A stretch of 16,377 bases of DNA, taken from contig JAISTF010000186.1 in assembly GCA_031272745.1 (NCBI GenBank), positions 1 through 16,377 of the forward strand, read 5' to 3'. Position 1 is the stretch's first letter. Each line of letters opens with the position of its first letter. Positions 7,631 through 13,848 of the stretch are shown here, one piece after another. Both the position numbers and the translations under genes were made by a program. Source of the DNA: Eubacteriales Family XIII. Incertae Sedis bacterium (GTDB taxonomy: Bacteria; Bacillota; Clostridia; Peptostreptococcales; Anaerovoracaceae). Under the pieces are notes generated by a model. That model worked only from the letters and a program-made list of their open reading frames with translations. It was not told where the DNA came from and ran no database searches.

Positions 7631-7660
7631 GATATACTACAAATCCACATGGAATGTCAA
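7631..7660 (-). promoter_or_regulatory. Promoter of the transhydroxylase genes
   Basis: On the minus strand TTGACA (7655-7660) is followed after 18 bases by TATATC (7631-7636). The leader to the ATG at 7563 is about 60 bases. The spacer contains a short palindrome, TCCATGTGGA, but not the long palindrome seen at 4003-4038, so the two units may be controlled differently. Confidence 0.65.
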
Positions 7661-7667
7661 ACAAAAA

Positions 7668-7707
7668 AACAGCGCGGTCTTGTGAGGAATCACAGCACCG
7701 CGCCGTT
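7668..7707. terminator. Strong, probably bidirectional, intrinsic terminator
   Basis: On the minus strand AACGGCGCGGT pairs with ACCGCGCTGTT (one G-T pair). Inside, TGTGA pairs with TCACA around a four-base loop, with a 2x2 internal bulge between the two stems. Seven Ts follow on the minus strand (7663-7669) and five on the plus strand (7706-7710). It would stop transcripts of the 100-aa gene and of the pseudogene before the transhydroxylase promoter. Confidence 0.85.
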
Positions 7708-7719
7708 TTTGGCGTGATT

Positions 7720-7859
7720 TGGAATCCGTGATACGCCTTCCGCGCAGTCGCCGTCCTTCTCGATGGCGCCCGTGATGAAGTTTTTCGTGAAACGGTACAA
7801 ATTTTTGTACCACGACACGGAGCATGCTATGGTCTTCGGGCTTTTTCTCGATGGCGCGG
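7720..7859 (-). pseudogene. Remnant of a second transhydroxylase small subunit
   Basis: Translating the minus strand gives WYKNLYRFTKNFITGAIE followed by KDGDCAEGV, which closely matches VWYKNLHRFTKNFVTGG of the intact small subunit, and the DNA is also visibly similar to 4296-4345. Just before it, in another frame, FDRAIEKKPEDHSMLRV resembles the linker that precedes this motif in the family, so a frameshift with a small deletion separates the two pieces. There is no start, no Fe-S cysteine region and no beta domain. The fragment runs straight into the terminator. It is either a decayed tandem copy or what was left after replacement of an older transhydroxylase. Confidence 0.75.
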
Positions 7860-8162
7860 TCAAACTTCCATCGCAACGGTTTCAAGCACTTCGCCCGCCT
7901 CGGTTGCGACTTCACCGAGCGTTTCTCCGATCATGACAGCAGTTTCCCCTGCTTCGGCAGCGGCAACCTCTCCCTTTTCGGCGGCGGCTTGGATCCACTC
8001 GATGAGATCGGGCAGTTCTTCGATAAGATTTTCCCAAAGCTCTTTCAGGTGCTCGGAGTGCTCGACCTGCTCGGCCATGCGGTGGGCCAACTCGCCGAGC
8101 GCGCGCCCGTCCGCCTCGACGTGCGTCTGCAATTCTTTTAGCAATGCTACGACTCTTTCCAT
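7860..8162 (-). CDS. Small acidic helical protein of unknown function
   Basis: 100 aa, starting MERVVALLKELQTHVEADGR and ending VLETVAMEV. It is rich in Glu, Ala and Leu, with no Cys and no membrane segment. Residues about 1-60 look like amphipathic helices, and the Ala/Glu/Gly-rich tail (AAEKGEVAAAEAGETAVM) resembles a helical bundle or coiled coil. I do not recognise the family. The ATG at 8162 has only a weak AGAAG upstream, but an extended -10-like TGGTATCAT ends about six bases before it, so translation may be leaderless. The stop codon abuts the small-subunit remnant. Codon choice is consistent with a real gene; confidence is moderate because there is no homologue to lean on. Confidence 0.6.
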   Translation of the reverse strand: MERVVALLKELQTHVEADGRALGELAHRMAEQVEHSEHLKELWENLIEELPDLIEWIQAAAEKGEVAAAEAGETAVMIGETLGEVATEAGEVLETVAMEV

Positions 8163-8168
8163 GCTTCT

Positions 8169-8177
8169 ATGATACCA
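8169..8177 (-). promoter_or_regulatory. Extended -10 element before the 100-aa gene
   Basis: The minus strand reads TGGTATCAT, an extended -10 (TGn plus TATCAT at 8169-8174), with no recognisable -35 box. It lies so close to the ATG at 8162 that the transcript would start at or next to the start codon. Confidence 0.35.
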
Positions 8178-8251
8178 CAGCGAGCGCCATGCCGGGCGTG
8201 CCCGCGACGGGCGAGGTTCAGATTTTCAATAAGGTTGAAATTTCAAAAGAA

Positions 8252-8333
8252 TTGGATGCCGGAAGCGCAAAATGACGAGAGAGGATTGTCATTCTGCGCG
8301 TAGCGAAGCGAAGTCGCAGAATCCAGCATCCAA
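8252..8333. repeat. 82-bp nested palindromic repeat (dispersed-repeat type)
   Basis: The outer arms TTGGATGC (8252-8259) and GCATCCAA (8326-8333) are exact inverted copies. Inside, GCGCAAAATGAC (8265-8276) pairs with GTCATTCTGCGC (8288-8299) with one mismatch. The GTCATTCT...AGAATCCAG core also appears twice at 12874-12955. It looks like a small non-coding mobile or REP-like element. The rest of the gap 8163-8344 holds nothing else recognisable. Confidence 0.65.
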
Positions 8334-8344
8334 GGGATAGCTTG

Positions 8345-8992
8345 TCAGCAGACGCGGGAAACCGTGCGGCGCAGGCCGCGCTCGAAGAGCTGGATCGCGG
8401 GGCCCATGCAGCAAAGCGCCACGCCCGTCGCGGCGCCCGCGGTGCCGCCGAGGAGAAAGCCCGCGCCCGCGCAGGTGAAATCCTGCGCGATGCGGCATGT
8501 CTTCATGGAAAAGCGCGTGCGCCGGCTCGCAATCATCGCGATGGCGTCATACGGCGACACGCCGAGCCCTGCGACGATGGACAGCGCGACGCCGAGACAT
8601 TGGATCGACAGCCCGCCGGCCATGATGAGCGTGCGCGCACCCGCAGGCAGATCGCCGAGCCCGGCCGGCAGGAGCCCGAGCATGAGCTCGCCGAGCAGCC
8701 CCGTGAAGAGCAGCGTCAGCACCGTGAAGGGCCCGATCAGGCCGTGCCCGCGGCGGAATACGAGCGCCGCCGCAAACAGCCCGCAGTTCACGAGCAGGAA
8801 CAACACCGCGTAGGGAATGCCGACGTGCGTCGCGACCCCCGACACCAGCGTGTTCAGCGGGTCCGCGCCGAGACCGGTTGCCCGCAGCACGCCGATGCCC
8901 GTGCCGATGCCGGCGATGCCGGCGGCGGAAACGCAGAGACGGCACCCCAGCATTTTCTTGTTTTTGATACGATACAGCAATGACTTCACCAT
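8345..8992 (-). CDS. YczE/YitT-like integral membrane protein
   Basis: 215 aa from ATG 8992, where AAAGGAGGAAACGC gives a clear RBS; a longer in-frame ORF to 9082 would run through the divergent promoter region. About five hydrophobic segments are visible: roughly residues 15-36, 55-80, 87-112, 120-145 and 168-195. Two internal motifs, GLGADPLNTLVSGV and GLGVSPYDAIAMIASRR, are typical of the YczE/YyaS/YitT group of membrane proteins. Their function is not established; some relatives are annotated as possible transporters. It is transcribed away from the AraC-family gene. A role in aromatic uptake is possible from proximity but not supported by sequence. Confidence 0.75.
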   Translation of the reverse strand: MVKSLLYRIKNKKMLGCRLCVSAAGIAGIGTGIGVLRATGLGADPLNTLVSGVATHVGIPYAVLFLLVNCGLFAAALVFRRGHGLIGPFTVLTLLFTGLLGELMLGLLPAGLGDLPAGARTLIMAGGLSIQCLGVALSIVAGLGVSPYDAIAMIASRRTRFSMKTCRIAQDFTCAGAGFLLGGTAGAATGVALCCMGPAIQLFERGLRRTVSRVC

Positions 8993-9043
8993 TTGCGTTT
9001 CCTCCTTTCGAAAAACCGCTTCCGACAATTGTTTGATGATTGT

Positions 9044-9049
9044 AGTATA
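9044..9049 (-). promoter_or_regulatory. Possible -10 box of the YczE-like gene
   Basis: TATACT on the minus strand, about 50 bases before the ATG at 8992. No good -35 box is found 16-18 bases upstream, so this may depend on an activator such as the divergent AraC-family protein. Confidence 0.35.
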
Positions 9050-9062
9050 TCGCCATCCATCG

Positions 9063-9071
9063 TGGTATAAT
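9063..9071 (+). promoter_or_regulatory. Extended -10 promoter giving a leaderless regulator mRNA
   Basis: TGGTATAAT is a perfect -10 (9066-9071) with a TGn extension and no -35 consensus. The ATG of the AraC-family gene begins nine bases after it, with no Shine-Dalgarno sequence between, so transcription should start at or within a base or two of the ATG. Confidence 0.65.
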
Positions 9072-9080
9072 ACGAGCATC

Positions 9081-10076
9081 ATGACAAAAAATAGAACAAT
9101 TCGGACAGAATCGGCGGGGCCGCCCGCGCCGCGAAAAAAGGGCGAAATCCGCTACACGGGCCAGCGCAGCTCGCTGCGCGTCGACGAGACGGGCCGCGAG
9201 ACGCTTGACTACGACAACCCCGCCTTCCCCTGCGCCCTCATCGTCTCGGACATCGGGCAGTACCTCACGCGCCGTGTGCCCTGGCATTGGCACGACGACG
9301 TGGAGCTCGCGCTCATCACGGAAGGCGCGTGCGTGCTCTCGGTGAACGACGACAAGCATACGCTCGCGGCGGGCGACGGTTATTTCATCAACCGCAACGT
9401 GCTGCATTCCTTGAAGCTCAATGAGTGCGCGCGCTGCGACGTGACGTCGCTGATCTTCTCGCCCGACCTGCTCGCGGGCGGCACGGGCAGCCGCCTGTAT
9501 CTCGACCTCGTCGCGCCCGTGCTCGCGGACACGGACATGGACTGCATCGTGTTCACGGGCGGCGCGGAATGGGAGACGGAAGCGATGGACTGCCTGCGCC
9601 GGGTGCAGACCATCTACGAGACGAGCCGCGCGGGCGGCGCGGAGCTGCTCATCACGGCGGCGCTCGCGCGCTTCTGGTATCTCCTGCTCAACCACCGCGT
9701 GCCGGAATTCAAACGCAAGAAATCACTGAGCATGAAAAACCGGCGGCGCATCAAGGACATGCTCGCCTTCATCGCGGCGCATTACGACGAGCCGCTCACG
9801 CTCGCGGACATCGCGGCGGCGGGCAGCGTCAGCGAGCGCGAATGCACCCGCTGCTTCGGCGCCGTCCTCGGCGAGAGCCCCATCGCCTACCTCGCCAGGC
9901 GGCGCGTCTTCGTCGCCGCCGAGCTGCTCGTGTCCACGGACAAAACCGTCACGGAAATCTGTTATGAGACGGGCTTCGAAAGCCCCGGCTACTTCACGAA
10001 GATCTTCAAGCGACACCTCGGCATGACCCCGAAGGCCTACCAAAAACAGCGCCGCGTGTTCGAGCGGTACAGGTGA
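9081..10076 (+). CDS. AraC-family transcriptional regulator with N-terminal cupin domain
   Basis: 331 aa from ATG 9081, which lies immediately downstream of a TATAAT box; a longer in-frame ORF starting at 8817 would run through the opposite gene and the promoter. Residues about 60-125 form an AraC-type cupin ligand domain (RRVPWHWHDDVELALITEG, then AAGDGYFINRNVLHS). The C-terminal 100 residues carry two helix-turn-helix motifs: LTLADIAAAGSVSERECTRC and VTEICYETGFESPGYFTKIF, then KRHLGMTPKAYQKQ. It is the only plus-strand gene here, is divergent from the membrane protein gene and convergent with the zinc-ribbon operon. It could respond to an aromatic compound and act on the neighbouring genes, but its ligand and targets are unknown. 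Confidence 0.92.
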   Translation: MTKNRTIRTESAGPPAPRKKGEIRYTGQRSSLRVDETGRETLDYDNPAFPCALIVSDIGQYLTRRVPWHWHDDVELALITEGACVLSVNDDKHTLAAGDGYFINRNVLHSLKLNECARCDVTSLIFSPDLLAGGTGSRLYLDLVAPVLADTDMDCIVFTGGAEWETEAMDCLRRVQTIYETSRAGGAELLITAALARFWYLLLNHRVPEFKRKKSLSMKNRRRIKDMLAFIAAHYDEPLTLADIAAAGSVSERECTRCFGAVLGESPIAYLARRRVFVAAELLVSTDKTVTEICYETGFESPGYFTKIFKRHLGMTPKAYQKQRRVFERYR

Positions 10077-10161
10077 GGTGGCACCCCTATTTCATATCAT
10101 CCCCGAGGAGTTCCGGAAGGATATTTTGAGGCTGACGGGAATAACGGAGCGTCGCGGTTGC

Positions 10162-11484
10162 TCAGCCGGCGAACAACTCGGACAGTTGGCGCGCCCAGGC
10201 CTCCATGCTGCTGTGGATCGCACGGCCGACAAAGCCGGCGCGGACGAGCTGCAGGGCGTCGTTGCGCGCGGCGGCCATGCGGTACAGCGCGTACTCGGGC
10301 TTTGCGAGCTCGTCTTCCGTGAGGCGGATCACCTCGCGTTTGAACGCGATGGCTTCAAGCGCCATATTGAGGCGCACGCGAAAGCTGTCCCAGGGGACGG
10401 CGAAGCGATAGACAAAGGTGGCGGCTGCCTCGCCGGGCGCGCCCGCGAATTCCACGGCGCACGCGTCGCCGGACGGCGCCGGCGCGATGAGCCACAGGTC
10501 GTAGGCGTCCCCCGCAGGGGCGGCCGTCTCCGGCCGCCCGCTACCGAACTTACCCCCAACCACATCTGCAATTCCACCGCCGTCGCCACCGAGCAACCCG
10601 CCGAGCGCATCCGCGATGCCGCCCCCGTCGCCGCCCATCAAGCCGCCGATGGCGTCCGCAATCCCACCAGTAGGGGTGGCATCCTGCCGCCCGCCCTTCT
10701 TGCGAAACCCGACGCAGATGTTTTCCGCGCCCGACATCGCCTTGAACGCCTCGTAGGTCTCGGCGGCGCGGCTCTCCGCGAGCTTCGCTTCGAGCGCGGC
10801 CGCAAACGACGGCGCGATCGCCGCGAGCGCCCCCATCGGCGCCGCCGCGCCCTCGGGCACAAGCCGCGCGAGCTGCGCGGACTGCGCCCCCGAAAGCGAC
10901 GGGTCGATCTCCAGGATCTGCTCGACGGTCTTCTCGCGCAGCGCCTTCACCGCGTCAGACACGGCCTTCACGAACGGCGCGTGGTCGTAACCGAGTTTGG
11001 CATAAGTCGTCACGCTGCCGTCGAGCACGGTGGCTTTCACCGTGAAGTCCTCTTCCGCGAACCCCGTCAAAAAACACAGCGGCAAGCGCCGCGCATTCAG
11101 ATCGGGGGGCAGCGACAGAATACAGTTATTGTAAACTTCTATCGGGACGCCGCGCCGGTCGTGCACGTCGCCTTTCGTCTTCAGCGCCGCCTCGCCGGAG
11201 ACAAAAAACGCCTTCCGCACCTTGTCGCCATAGGCGGAGAGCATGTGGTGGTACAGCGGCTCGCCGTCCGCGCCGAGCTTCGTCAGCGTGTAGGCGTCCC
11301 CGCCCAGCGTCCGCACCGTGACGGCGTAGTCGGCGAACGCGAGCGCGGCCACGTCCGCCCACGCCACGGCCGCCGTGTCAAACAGCGTCGTCAGCGTCAG
11401 TTCGTCTTCCGTGACCGCGATGTCCGCCTCGCCGCCTATGACGGGGGATGCGACGGTTGCTTTGGTTTCAAATATTGTTTCCAC
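10162..11484 (-). CDS. Soluble protein with probable tandem PH-like domains and a Gly-rich repeat, last gene of zinc-ribbon operon
   Basis: 440 aa from GTG 11484; GAGGAGCGGCAAA gives an RBS that overlaps the stop of the upstream gene (TGA at 11496-11498), suggesting translational coupling. A TTG at 11499 is less likely. There is no signal peptide, membrane segment or zinc ribbon. Residues about 10-90 and 105-185 look like two beta-rich PH- or GRAM-like domains (for example VTEDELTLTTLFDTAAVAWADV); this is inference. A 15-residue repeat, GGIADAIGGLMGGDG, occurs about three times around residues 271-315 and is flanked by in-frame palindromic DNA repeats. The C-terminal 100 residues are helical. 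No function can be assigned. Between this gene and the convergent AraC gene (10077-10161) I see no clear terminator. Confidence 0.75.
   Translation of the reverse strand: METIFETKATVASPVIGGEADIAVTEDELTLTTLFDTAAVAWADVAALAFADYAVTVRTLGGDAYTLTKLGADGEPLYHHMLSAYGDKVRKAFFVSGEAALKTKGDVHDRRGVPIEVYNNCILSLPPDLNARRLPLCFLTGFAEEDFTVKATVLDGSVTTYAKLGYDHAPFVKAVSDAVKALREKTVEQILEIDPSLSGAQSAQLARLVPEGAAAPMGALAAIAPSFAAALEAKLAESRAAETYEAFKAMSGAENICVGFRKKGGRQDATPTGGIADAIGGLMGGDGGGIADALGGLLGGDGGGIADVVGGKFGSGRPETAAPAGDAYDLWLIAPAPSGDACAVEFAGAPGEAAATFVYRFAVPWDSFRVRLNMALEAIAFKREVIRLTEDELAKPEYALYRMAAARNDALQLVRAGFVGRAIHSSMEAWARQLSELFAG
10514..10549. repeat. In-frame palindromic repeat, copy 1
   Basis: GGGCGGCCG and CGGCCGCCC (10518-10526 and 10531-10539) form a stem in a GGGGCGGC...GCCGCCCGC element. 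It is translated within the PH-like protein as GSGRPETAAPAG. It is a diverged member of the family at 12662 and 13646. Confidence 0.6.
10555..10672. repeat. Glycine-rich tandem repeat, about 45-bp units
   Basis: Roughly two and a half units encode GGIADAIGGLMGGDG-type peptides. The block lies exactly between two palindromic repeat copies in the same orientation. Confidence 0.6.
10670..10696. repeat. In-frame palindromic repeat, copy 2
   Basis: GTAGGGGTGGC then ATCCT then GCCGCCCGCCC on the plus strand, the same family and orientation as the copy at 10514. It is translated as KGGRQDATPTGG in the PH-like protein. Confidence 0.6.
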
Positions 11485-11495
11485 TTTGCCGCTCC

Positions 11496-12860
11496 TCAAT
11501 ACTGCGTGTAGTCGGCGGGAATCTCGAAGAGCTCCCTGTTCACGCTGTTGCTCGCGTTCGTGATCGTCGTGACGGTCTTGTAGCCCATCGCCTCGGATTC
11601 GATCGCGCAGACGGACCCGCCGTCCATGTAATACTTCACGGGGATGTCGCCGAGCCCGCCGCCGTCGTCGCGCACGACGTATTCCTCATAAGGCAACGTC
11701 CTGCCGTCGACCTCGCCCGTGCCACTGCCGACATACTCGATCTTCGAATAATCCAGCACGCCCATTGCCGCCGCTTCGGCGCCCGTGCCCATCGTCATCG
11801 CAAGTTTCTGTGAATCCATGACGATCACGAGCTTGTCGTCTTGTATGATGACGCGCGACGTCTCGCCGTTCGCCGTGGATTTGACCGCGAGGGCGGAGCC
11901 GTCCGCCGTCATCGTGCCCGTGGTTTCGGATGTATACCCGTCGCCTTCGGTCGTCGTCTTGAAATCGTAGGTGTAGGTGCCGTCCTTCATCCAGTCGATG
12001 AGGGAGCCGAGCGCCGTCCCCGCGCCGAGGCCGCCGGCGGTGCCGGTGGATCCGCTTGCATCTGCACCGTCGCTTGTGCCGGGCGAATCCGCGCTGTCGC
12101 CGTCTGCATCCGTCAGACCGTCGCCCGCCGCGTCGCCGCCCAGCAGGGCGTCCAATTCGCTGCCGCCGAGGAGCCCGCCGATCAGTCCGCCCAGCATCCC
12201 GTCGCCCGTCTCGTTTCCGTCGTCGCCCGCGCCGAGGCCGCCGACCGCGTCGATCAGTCCTTCGTATTCGCCCGTGCCGATGCCCGGCAGGACGTTTTTC
12301 GGCAGGAATTTGCCGAAGCTCGCGTTGATCGCCGTCGCCGCGAAGATGTACGTCAGGATCGAGATCACGATGCCGATCACGAACAGGATCAGGTACGCGC
12401 GCGACAGGTTGCGGCGGTTGACGTTGCGCGCCTTGATCGACCAGATGATGCAGAAGACGAGCCCGACGATCGGAATGCAGAACAGCACGATCGTGCCGAG
12501 GAAGCCGAGCAGGCTGACGGGCTGCGTGTCGTCGACGGCCACGGGCCGCGCGGCGGCGTAAGCCGGTTGCGGCGGCGGCGGGGTGTAGGTCTGTTGCGGC
12601 GGCGGTGTCGGCGGCGGTGTGTAGGGCTGTTGCGGCGGCGGAGCCTGTTGGGCAGTTTGTTGCGGTTCGGGCGGGCGGCTGGAAGCCGCCCCTACGGGTG
12701 TCTCCGTAGAAGACGATGCCGCCACGGGTGTCTCCGTAGAAGGCGGTGCCGTCACGGGTGTCCCCGCAGAAGACGACGCCGTCCCTACGGGTGTCCCGCA
12801 TTCGGTGCAAAAATTCTGTCCCTCGGGCACGTTCGCGCCGCAGTTTGTACATATCGCCAT
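11496..12860 (-). CDS. Zinc-ribbon membrane protein with repeat-rich linker and a C-terminal beta-rich domain
   Basis: 454 aa from ATG 12860, preceded by GAGGAGGGAATTGC. Domains in order: zinc ribbon CTNCG...FCTECG (residues 4-24); a Ser/Thr/Pro linker with a 10-residue repeat (STETPVAASS) and an in-frame palindromic repeat (VGAASSRPPEPQQ); Pro/Gln-rich segments; two membrane helices (LLGFLGTIVLFCIPIVGLVF and LILFVIGIVISILTYIFAAT); a Gly/Asp-rich low-complexity stretch; and a folded C-terminal domain of about 170 residues starting near DWMKDGTYTYDFKTTTEGDG. That domain resembles the beta-sheet lipid-binding or LppX/LolA-like folds of surface proteins. With both termini on the same side of a two-helix hairpin, the topology of the C-terminal domain is uncertain. 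Function is unknown. Confidence 0.85.
   Translation of the reverse strand: MAICTNCGANVPEGQNFCTECGTPVGTASSSAGTPVTAPPSTETPVAASSSTETPVGAASSRPPEPQQTAQQAPPPQQPYTPPPTPPPQQTYTPPPPQPAYAAARPVAVDDTQPVSLLGFLGTIVLFCIPIVGLVFCIIWSIKARNVNRRNLSRAYLILFVIGIVISILTYIFAATAINASFGKFLPKNVLPGIGTGEYEGLIDAVGGLGAGDDGNETGDGMLGGLIGGLLGGSELDALLGGDAAGDGLTDADGDSADSPGTSDGADASGSTGTAGGLGAGTALGSLIDWMKDGTYTYDFKTTTEGDGYTSETTGTMTADGSALAVKSTANGETSRVIIQDDKLVIVMDSQKLAMTMGTGAEAAAMGVLDYSKIEYVGSGTGEVDGRTLPYEEYVVRDDGGGLGDIPVKYYMDGGSVCAIESEAMGYKTVTTITNASNSVNRELFEIPADYTQY
12662..12695. repeat. In-frame palindromic repeat, copy 3
   Basis: A 34-bp element identical to that at 13646-13679, with stem GGGCGGCT (12673-12680) and AGCCGCCC (12684-12691). 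On the coding strand it is read as VGAASSRPPEP. Confidence 0.8.
12691..12780. repeat. 30-bp tandem repeat, three units
   Basis: Units begin at 12691, 12721 and 12751 and share CACGGGTGTCTCCGTAGAAG with few changes. They encode the 10-residue STETPVAASS-type repeat in the linker after the zinc ribbon. The first unit overlaps the end of palindromic copy 3. Confidence 0.8.
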
Positions 12861-12873
12861 GCAATTCCCTCCT

Positions 12874-12955
12874 CGTCTGGATTCTCGGGACGTGCCCGAG
12901 AATGACATTTCTTTATTGTCGTTTCTTCTCCGTCTGGATTCTCGAGCCCAGAGTG
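12874..12955. repeat. Pair of GTCATTCT/AGAATCCAG palindromic repeats
   Basis: CGTCTGGATTCTCG occurs at 12874-12887 and again at 12931-12944. In the first copy ATTCTCGGG (12881-12889) pairs exactly with CCCGAGAAT (12895-12903) and is followed by GACAT. The second is a shorter, decayed version followed by AGTGACT. They share the core of the element at 8252-8333. They lie between the two zinc-ribbon membrane protein genes. Confidence 0.65.
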
Positions 12956-12969
12956 ACTATGGTGTCCGT

Positions 12970-13047
12970 CGAGTGGCGGACTTATTGCAAAATACCCTCG
13001 GATTTTCGGGCAATTCGCAGTATTTTTTGCAACAACTCTGCCACTCG
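12970..13047. repeat. 78-bp nested inverted repeat between operon genes
   Basis: CGAGTGGC (12970-12977) pairs with GCCACTCG (13040-13047). Inside, TTGCAAAATAC (12985-12995) pairs with GTATTTTTTGCAA (13020-13032), with two extra bases on one side. Together with the pair of shorter repeats it fills most of the 210-base gap 12861-13070. It has no coding content or poly-T tail typical of a terminator; a miniature element or an mRNA-processing hairpin is possible. Confidence 0.6.
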
Positions 13048-13070
13048 GCGTGTGTTTTTCGCTTCGTGCC

Positions 13071-13826
13071 TTATCGCGGCTTCAGGATCGTGATCCCGCC
13101 GATGATCGGCAGCGGTTTTTGGGTGCCCTTGACCGCGTTCACGATGCCGAGCACGACGAGGATGACGATAAATACCCATACGACGATGCCGACGATGATG
13201 CCGACGACCCATCCGCCGCCGAACACGTAGCCATAGGGGTTTGCAGCCGCCGCGATGTTGTTCACAATCGCGAGCACGACCCACAGGATGATGTCCACGA
13301 TGAAGAGCACGAGTCCCTGGTTTGCGTGCCACCGCGAATAATGCGACGTCTTCGGCGCCGCAAAAATCGTGACGAACACGAGGAAGCCGATGTAGGCGAG
13401 GATGCCGTAGACCTTGTTGGCCTGCCAGTCCTGGTTCCAGTCGCCGTAGGTGGGGACGTAGCCCTGCGGGGGCGGGGGCGCCTGCTGATAGGCCTGTCCC
13501 TGCGGGGGCGGAGGCGCCTGCTGGTACGCCTGTCCCTGCGGGGGCGGGGGTGCCTGTTGATAGGCTTGACCCTGCGGGGGCGGGGGCGCTTGTTGGTACG
13601 CCTGTCCCTGCGGGGGCGGGGGCGCCTGCTGGTAGGCTTGCTGCTGCGGTTCGGGCGGGCGGCTGGAAGCCGCCCCTACGCCATCCCCGGCGGGCGGGGG
13701 CGTTTGTTGCGTGGGCACGGGACGCGCCGCCGCGGTCGCTCCCGCTACGGTCAGATCCGTTCCGCACGACGGGCAGAACCGCGCGCCGTCGGCGACTTCT
13801 ACGCCACAATTGTTGCAAAATGCCAT
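13071..13826 (-). CDS. Zinc-ribbon membrane protein with PQ-rich 12-residue repeats (DUF4870-like)
   Basis: 251 aa from ATG 13826 with AAGGAGAACGTATC upstream. The N-terminal zinc ribbon CNNCGVEVADGARFCPSCG spans residues 4-22. It is followed by an in-frame palindromic repeat (VGAASSRPPEPQQ), then five copies of AYQQAPPPPQGQ. The C-terminal ~130 residues are a membrane domain: YGILAYIGFLVFVTIFAA, then KTSHYSRWHANQGLVLFIVD and two further hydrophobic helices with a Gly-rich GGGWVVGIIVGIVVW segment. The RWHANQGL signature and layout fit the DUF4870/Tic20-like family of small membrane proteins. Fused zinc ribbons are common in this family in Bacillota. It is 22 bases after the multi-zinc-ribbon gene. 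Function is unknown. Confidence 0.88.
   Translation of the reverse strand: MAFCNNCGVEVADGARFCPSCGTDLTVAGATAAARPVPTQQTPPPAGDGVGAASSRPPEPQQQAYQQAPPPPQGQAYQQAPPPPQGQAYQQAPPPPQGQAYQQAPPPPQGQAYQQAPPPPQGYVPTYGDWNQDWQANKVYGILAYIGFLVFVTIFAAPKTSHYSRWHANQGLVLFIVDIILWVVLAIVNNIAAAANPYGYVFGGGWVVGIIVGIVVWVFIVILVVLGIVNAVKGTQKPLPIIGGITILKPR
13462..13641. repeat. 36-bp tandem repeat, five units
   Basis: Units start at 13462, 13498, 13534, 13570 and 13606, each beginning CCCTGCGGGGGCGG. They encode the 12-residue AYQQAPPPPQGQ repeat in the cytoplasmic linker of the zinc-ribbon membrane protein. The few silent differences between units suggest recent, slippage-prone expansion. Confidence 0.92.
13646..13679. 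repeat. In-frame palindromic repeat, copy 4
   Basis: 34 bp identical to 12662-12695. It lies directly beside the 36-bp tandem array and is translated as VGAASSRPPEP. Confidence 0.8.
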
Positions 13827-13848
13827 GATACGTTCTCCTTCCTATCTA

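Noticed and set aside
8547..9695. Minus-strand ORF of 382 codons spanning the AraC and YczE-like genes
   Set aside because: It crosses a divergent promoter region and overlaps two recognisable genes in other frames.
10078..11511. Plus-strand ORF of 477 codons after the AraC gene
   Set aside because: It is antisense to the PH-like protein gene, which has a coupled start with an RBS. The composition is Arg-rich shadow type.
13462..13641. Regularly spaced repeats read as a CRISPR array
   Set aside because: The units are contiguous with no unique spacers and are in frame in a coding sequence; they are a peptide tandem repeat.
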